From contig NZ_LT629711.1 of NCBI RefSeq assembly GCF_900104525.1, positions 3,038,001 through 3,102,000 on the forward strand: a stretch of 64,000 bases of DNA. The letters are read 5' to 3'. A model generated the notes under the pieces. That model had not been told where the DNA came from, ran no database searches, and worked only from the letters and a program-made list of their open reading frames with translations. This DNA is from Pedococcus dokdonensis. Lineage in GTDB: Bacteria > Actinomycetota > Actinomycetes > Actinomycetales > Dermatophilaceae. Below, in pieces: positions 60,747 through 64,000 of the stretch. Position numbers and translations under genes: made by a program. Position 1 is the stretch's first letter. Every line of letters starts with the position of its first letter.

Positions 60747-61858
60747 CAGTCGAGCGACCCCACGCGGACCACCAGTGCCCCCGGCACGACCTCGGCGGCG
60801 ATGGCGCGAGCCTTGCCCAGGGTGTCGCCGTCGACCTGCACCTCCTGCGGGCGGTCGGAGCGGACCCGGACCGACGGGGTCGTGTAGTGGTCGACGATCT
60901 GGTGGCCCTTGCGCTTGCGCGACGCGATCCGTGCGGCGACCGCGGCCCAGCCGACGACCCCCTTGGGTGACAGCACGACCATGTCGAGCTGGCCGTCGTC
61001 GATCTCCGCCTCGGGCATCAGCACCAGCCCACCGAGCAGCTTGCCGCAGTTGCCGATCACGACGGTGCGGGCGCGGCGGCTGAACTCCTCGTGGTCCTCC
61101 ACCTTGACGCGCACCTTGAACTGCGGCCCGCGCAGGTTGCGGGTCCCGGAGACGACGTAGGCCGCGGGGCCCACCTTGGCCTTCAGCTTCTCCGGTGCGT
61201 CGGCCATGATCGCGGCGTCGAAGCCCAGCCCGGCCATCACGAGGAAGACGTGCTCGGCCGGCGACTGGTCCTCGCCCGAGACGTCCATGGTGAGGCGCCC
61301 GACGTCGACCCGCTTGTTCTGGCCGGTGAGCGCCACCCGCAGCGCGTCGTCGAGGTCGTCGACCGGCAGGTCGAGGTTGCGGGCGAGCAGGTTGCCGGTG
61401 CCGCCGGGGAGCAACCCCATCGGGGTCTCCTCGCCGACCATCGCCTCGGCGACCGCGCGCACTGTGCCGTCGCCGCCGAGCGGGCAGACCAGGTCGACCC
61501 CCTTGGCCAGCGCCTGCTTGGCCTGGCCGGTCCCGGGGTCGCGCTCGGTGGTGAGGATGAACAAGGGCTCGGCCCACCCGTGCCTGGCCGACTGCTCGGT
61601 GATCTGCTTGCGCACCGCGGAGACGTCGTCGAACTTGGTCGGGTTGACGATGATCGCGGCGCGACGAGTGGGGGTCTCGGACACGGTGCCCTCCGGGCGG
61701 AAGTCGTTGCGGTGCGGGCGGCGCCCCCATCGGCGCCCCCGGTGCGCACCACCGGAGCTGCGCACGCGCATCCCGGCCCAGCCGGCGATGCCGAGGGCGA
61801 GGATGACGACGAGTAGGACCGTCCCGAGGGCGACCCAGCCGGAGTGTTCGCGAAGCAC
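60746..61858 (-). CDS. Diacylglycerol kinase-like (DagK) protein
   Basis: A 370-residue lipid kinase. An N-terminal membrane helix (VALGTVLLVVILALGIAGWA) is followed by a basic linker and the DAGK catalytic domain from residue about 65 (AAIIVNPTKFDD). The nucleotide motif is GGDGT at 128-132, and PGGTGNLLARNL is present. It phosphorylates diacylglycerol or sphingosine-like lipids. The GTG start allows the anchor; a soluble start at VSETPTRRA is possible. It is co-transcribed with two PAP2 phosphatases, giving opposing activities in one operon. Confidence 0.88.
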   Translation of the reverse strand: MLREHSGWVALGTVLLVVILALGIAGWAGMRVRSSGGAHRGRRWGRRPHRNDFRPEGTVSETPTRRAAIIVNPTKFDDVSAVRKQITEQSARHGWAEPLFILTTERDPGTGQAKQALAKGVDLVCPLGGDGTVRAVAEAMVGEETPMGLLPGGTGNLLARNLDLPVDDLDDALRVALTGQNKRVDVGRLTMDVSGEDQSPAEHVFLVMAGLGFDAAIMADAPEKLKAKVGPAAYVVSGTRNLRGPQFKVRVKVEDHEEFSRRARTVVIGNCGKLLGGLVLMPEAEIDDGQLDMVVLSPKGVVGWAAVAARIASRKRKGHQIVDHYTTPSVRVRSDRPQEVQVDGDTLGKARAIAAEVVPGALVVRVGSLD

Positions 61859-61927
61859 GCGCCGACGCTACCCCACCGATCGCGCTGCATCAGCACAGGT
61901 CAGAGCGCGTTCCCGGCGCCCTGGGTC

Positions 61928-61996
61928 TTCGGCCGATCGCCCGACTTCCGGCCCGAGTCGGCGCTGCTGGCGCTGATGGGCGGGCGATTGGCCGAA
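61928..61996. repeat. Long inverted repeat in the dagK/DinB divergent region
   Basis: 16-bp arms TTCGGCCGATCGCCCG and CGGGCGATTGGCCGAA (one mismatch) enclose 37 bases holding a second stem CCGACT/AGTCGG. Layout resembles the 72-bp terminator family, but it lies between divergent starts, so an operator or attenuator role is more likely. Confidence 0.65.
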
Positions 61997-62060
61997 AGTC
62001 GTGGGTCTGTGGCGCTCGCGCCGCTCGGCGGCGATCGTCGCGGCGCCTAGCGTGGGCGTC

Positions 62061-62600
62061 ATGACCGAGCAGCCCGACCCGATCAGCCCGGACACCAAGG
62101 ACTGGACCTGGACGCTGCGGCGGCCCTGTCCCGACTGCGGGTTCGAGGCCGCTGCGGTCGCCGCCACCGACATCGCCGGCCTGACCCGCTCGTCGACCGC
62201 TCCCTGGTCGACCGTGCTCCAGCGTCCTGACGCGACCCAGCGCCCGGCACCCGACGTCTGGTCCGCACTGGAGTACGCCTGCCACGTGCGCGATGTCTGC
62301 CGGGTCTTCGACGGCCGGCTCGGGCTGATGCTCGAGCAGGACGCCCCCCGGTTCGCCAACTGGGACCAGGACGCGACGGCGGTGGCCGAGCGTTACGGCG
62401 AGCAGGACCCAGCCGTCGTGGCGTCCGAGCTCGAGGACACGGCCGCTGGGGTCTCGGCCAGGTTCGAAGGCGTGCGCGACGACCAGTGGGCGCGCACCGG
62501 TCTGCGCAGCGACGGGTCCGAGTTCACCGTGCTGACGCTGGGCCAGTACTTCCTGCACGACCTGGCCCACCACCTGGTGGACGTGCGCGCCGCGGGGTGA
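62061..62600 (+). CDS. DinB family protein
   Basis: A 179-residue DinB-like protein. Metal-binding His residues lie in SALEYACHVRDVC and in FLHDLAHHLVDV. An N-terminal CPDCGF pair is typical of one actinobacterial subgroup and could bind zinc. The fold is a four-helix bundle; substrates are probably thiol conjugates. The ATG is preferred because the open frame upstream crosses a long inverted repeat. Confidence 0.82.
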   Translation: MTEQPDPISPDTKDWTWTLRRPCPDCGFEAAAVAATDIAGLTRSSTAPWSTVLQRPDATQRPAPDVWSALEYACHVRDVCRVFDGRLGLMLEQDAPRFANWDQDATAVAERYGEQDPAVVASELEDTAAGVSARFEGVRDDQWARTGLRSDGSEFTVLTLGQYFLHDLAHHLVDVRAAG

Positions 62601-62609
62601 GCCTCGCCC

Positions 62610-63248
62610 CTACGCCTTCTGTGGGTGACCGGTGAGCGCGGCGGCGCCGCCCATCACCAGGAAGATGCTGCCCGAGACGTACTTCTGGCGCCGGATCGCG
62701 CGCGGGTGCCGGGCCAGCCACGCGCCGATCGAGCCGGCGCTCAGGGCGTAGACACTGTCGAACAGCGCCCCGATCACGACGAAGATCGCGCCGAGCACCA
62801 GGACCTGCGACCAGATCGGCCCGGCCTCACGGTGCAGGAACTGCGGGAAGAACGCCACGAAGAACACGGCCGTCTTCGGGTTGGAGATGCCGACGAGGAA
62901 GGCGTCGCCGAAGGCGCGCCGCGAGTGCCTGACGGGCACGCGGTCGAGGGCGAAGTGCCCCTTGCTGCGGAACTCCTTGATGGCCAACCACACCAGGTAT
63001 GCCGCGCCCGCGTACTTCACGATCGCGAAGGCGAGCACCGACGAGCTGATCACCGCTGACAGCCCGAACGCGGTCGCCACCACCATCACCGCGGTCGCCG
63101 TCTCGATGCCGGCCATCGACGCGACGGCGAGGCGGCGGCTGCCCTGGCCGATGCCGCGCGAGATCAGGAAGAGCATGGCGGGACCGGGCAGCAGGATCAG
63201 CGCGGTCGCGGCGAGGGCGAACGACGCGAGGGTGGGTGCGGACGGCAT
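62610..63248 (-). CDS. LysE/RhtB family exporter
   Basis: A 212-residue LysE-type amino acid exporter with five or six helices. The signature LILLPGPAMLFLISRGIGQG is at the N-terminus, followed by KYAGAAYLVWLAIKEFRS and the GISNPKTAVFFVAFFPQFL motif. It exports amino acids such as lysine, threonine or homoserine lactone. The ATG is preceded by the octamer CGGCATAC. It ends ten bases from the DinB stop on the opposite strand. Confidence 0.92.
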   Translation of the reverse strand: MPSAPTLASFALAATALILLPGPAMLFLISRGIGQGSRRLAVASMAGIETATAVMVVATAFGLSAVISSSVLAFAIVKYAGAAYLVWLAIKEFRSKGHFALDRVPVRHSRRAFGDAFLVGISNPKTAVFFVAFFPQFLHREAGPIWSQVLVLGAIFVVIGALFDSVYALSAGSIGAWLARHPRAIRRQKYVSGSIFLVMGGAAALTGHPQKA

Positions 63249-63305
63249 ACCGAAAAGGATCGCGCCCCGCGTCGTTCGCCAGCAACACGTTTCATGAAGT
63301 GGTCG

Positions 63306-64000
63306 TCAGACCGCGAGATGCCGCCGGGTGAGGACGGCGGCCTGCTCGACGAGCGCGATGCCCTGCTCCTTGCTGGTGGTCTTCTGGCTGAGGATCGCGA
63401 CCCGCAGGTCGAGGGAGCGGTCGGTGATCCGGCCGATGCTGTTGACGATCCAGAGCCCGCCGAGGGTCGACCGGGGCAGCCAGCCGTTCTTGAGGCAGAC
63501 CCGCTCGCCCGACCTGGCGGCGGCCCGCAGGCCCCACTTCTGCTCGGGGATGACGTCCTCCATGAGGTCGAGCAGGGTCTTGCCGGAACGCGCGTCGAGG
63601 GGCGAGGCCTTGCTGCCGGCCGAGCTGATCGCGTGGACGAACCGCAGCTGGTCGCGGGCCGTCGTCCGGGTCAGCCCCCAGCTGTAGTCGAAGCACTGGG
63701 TCGACCGCAGGCCGAACCGCCGGTTGGCGGCCGTCATCCCGGAGGCCAGGCCGACCTGTCGGAACAACGTCCACGCCGACTCGTGGTCGCTCTGGCGGAT
63801 CATCTTGTCGGCCACCGCGAGCTGGCTCGCCGACGGTCGCGCCCCGCGGTCCTGCAGCTGGAGCAACAAGGTGGCGAGGATGTCGGCCTTGGCGATGCTG
63901 GCCGTCTCGATCGTGGACTCCGCCCCCCACGCGAAGCTGCGGCCGGACCTGGTCTCCGCGACCGCGACACCCAGGTCGGCGCCATACCGGCGGGCCAGCG
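63306..64000 (-). CDS. Beta-lactamase-like serine hydrolase with altered motifs (partial)
   Basis: Open at the right edge, so the true start is missing. The visible 231 residues resemble class A beta-lactamases: SxxK as SIAK (in ESTIETASIAKADILATL), the SDN motif changed to SDH (QSDHESAW) and KTG changed to KNG (CLKNGWLP). The fold segments GLRSTQCFDYSWGLTRTT and LDLMEDVIPEQKWGL are retained. Loss of SDN and KTG makes ordinary beta-lactamase activity doubtful; it may be a peptidoglycan-binding or esterase-like protein. No resistance claim is warranted. Confidence 0.75.
   Translation of the reverse strand, partial: LARRYGADLGVAVAETRSGRSFAWGAESTIETASIAKADILATLLLQLQDRGARPSASQLAVADKMIRQSDHESAWTLFRQVGLASGMTAANRRFGLRSTQCFDYSWGLTRTTARDQLRFVHAISSAGSKASPLDARSGKTLLDLMEDVIPEQKWGLRAAARSGERVCLKNGWLPRSTLGGLWIVNSIGRITDRSLDLRVAILSQKTTSKEQGIALVEQAAVLTRRHLAV

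Overview
The window is chromosomal DNA of a high-G+C (roughly 70% or more) actinomycete. Gene style (GTG starts, four-base ATGA/GTGA couplings, DUF5926, DUF4446, an IdeR-type iron box, a mycothiol-type DinB protein, SARP and ANTAR regulators) points to Actinomycetota. The combination fits Micrococcales, perhaps Intrasporangiaceae, but that rank is inference. I found no rRNA, tRNA, CRISPR array, transposase or phage gene. Sixty-six gene calls cover most of the sequence; one is a likely deletion remnant and one runs off the right edge.

Layout. 0.2-6.5 kb: MOSC protein, lipase-like hydrolase, a DGPF (YCII) protein coupled to an ECF42-type sigma factor, NAD synthetase and a YjbR protein. 7-17.6 kb: an FAD oxidase, a large SARP/BTAD-AAA regulator, and an opposing MMPL transporter-hemerythrin pair. 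The oxidase and MMPL promoters share an 11-bp-spaced CCCAAGT repeat that may be the SARP operator. SoxR and a metal-dependent endo/exonuclease/phosphatase follow. 17.6-28.4 kb: DinB, fructosamine kinase, secreted endonuclease I, GAF-ANTAR antiterminator, a cysteine-less DsbA-like protein, App1-type phosphatase, MFS exporter, Nei glycosylase, and an EamA/monooxygenase/XRE-cupin operon beside an APH(6)-type kinase. 28.4-37 kb: rhodanese, DUF3806, an ORC-like AAA ATPase behind a nested palindrome array, an I36-M23 secreted fusion, an aldo/keto reductase, and an ECF sigma-alkyltransferase pair.

37-45.4 kb: a surface-polymer block (DUF5926, GT2, two polytopic GT87/mannosyltransferase-like enzymes, a giant membrane protein with a phosphatase-like ectodomain, a D-2-hydroxyacid dehydrogenase). 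45.5-48.6 kb: a receiver domain fused to a thioredoxin-reductase-like flavoprotein without its redox cysteines, next to a cyclic-nucleotide-domain histidine kinase. 48.7-52.4 kb: a Mn/Ca exporter of the TMEM165 family, DUF4446, pheA and zwf. 52.6-55.9 kb: two SipW-type surface proteins, a SipW signal peptidase, a histidine-less Hpt protein and an OmpR-type regulator. 56-59.4 kb: an IdeR-boxed efeUOB iron importer. 59.4-61.9 kb: lipid kinase and two PAP2 phosphatases. 62-64 kb: DinB, LysE exporter and a degenerate beta-lactamase-like protein.

Two window-wide patterns stand out. The octamer GTATGCCG/CGGCATAC occurs about 39 times on both strands, and it forces rare codons in different frames. 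Short tandem repeats and long hairpins sit repeatedly at gene ends, including a two-copy 72-bp double-hairpin family placed exactly between convergent genes.
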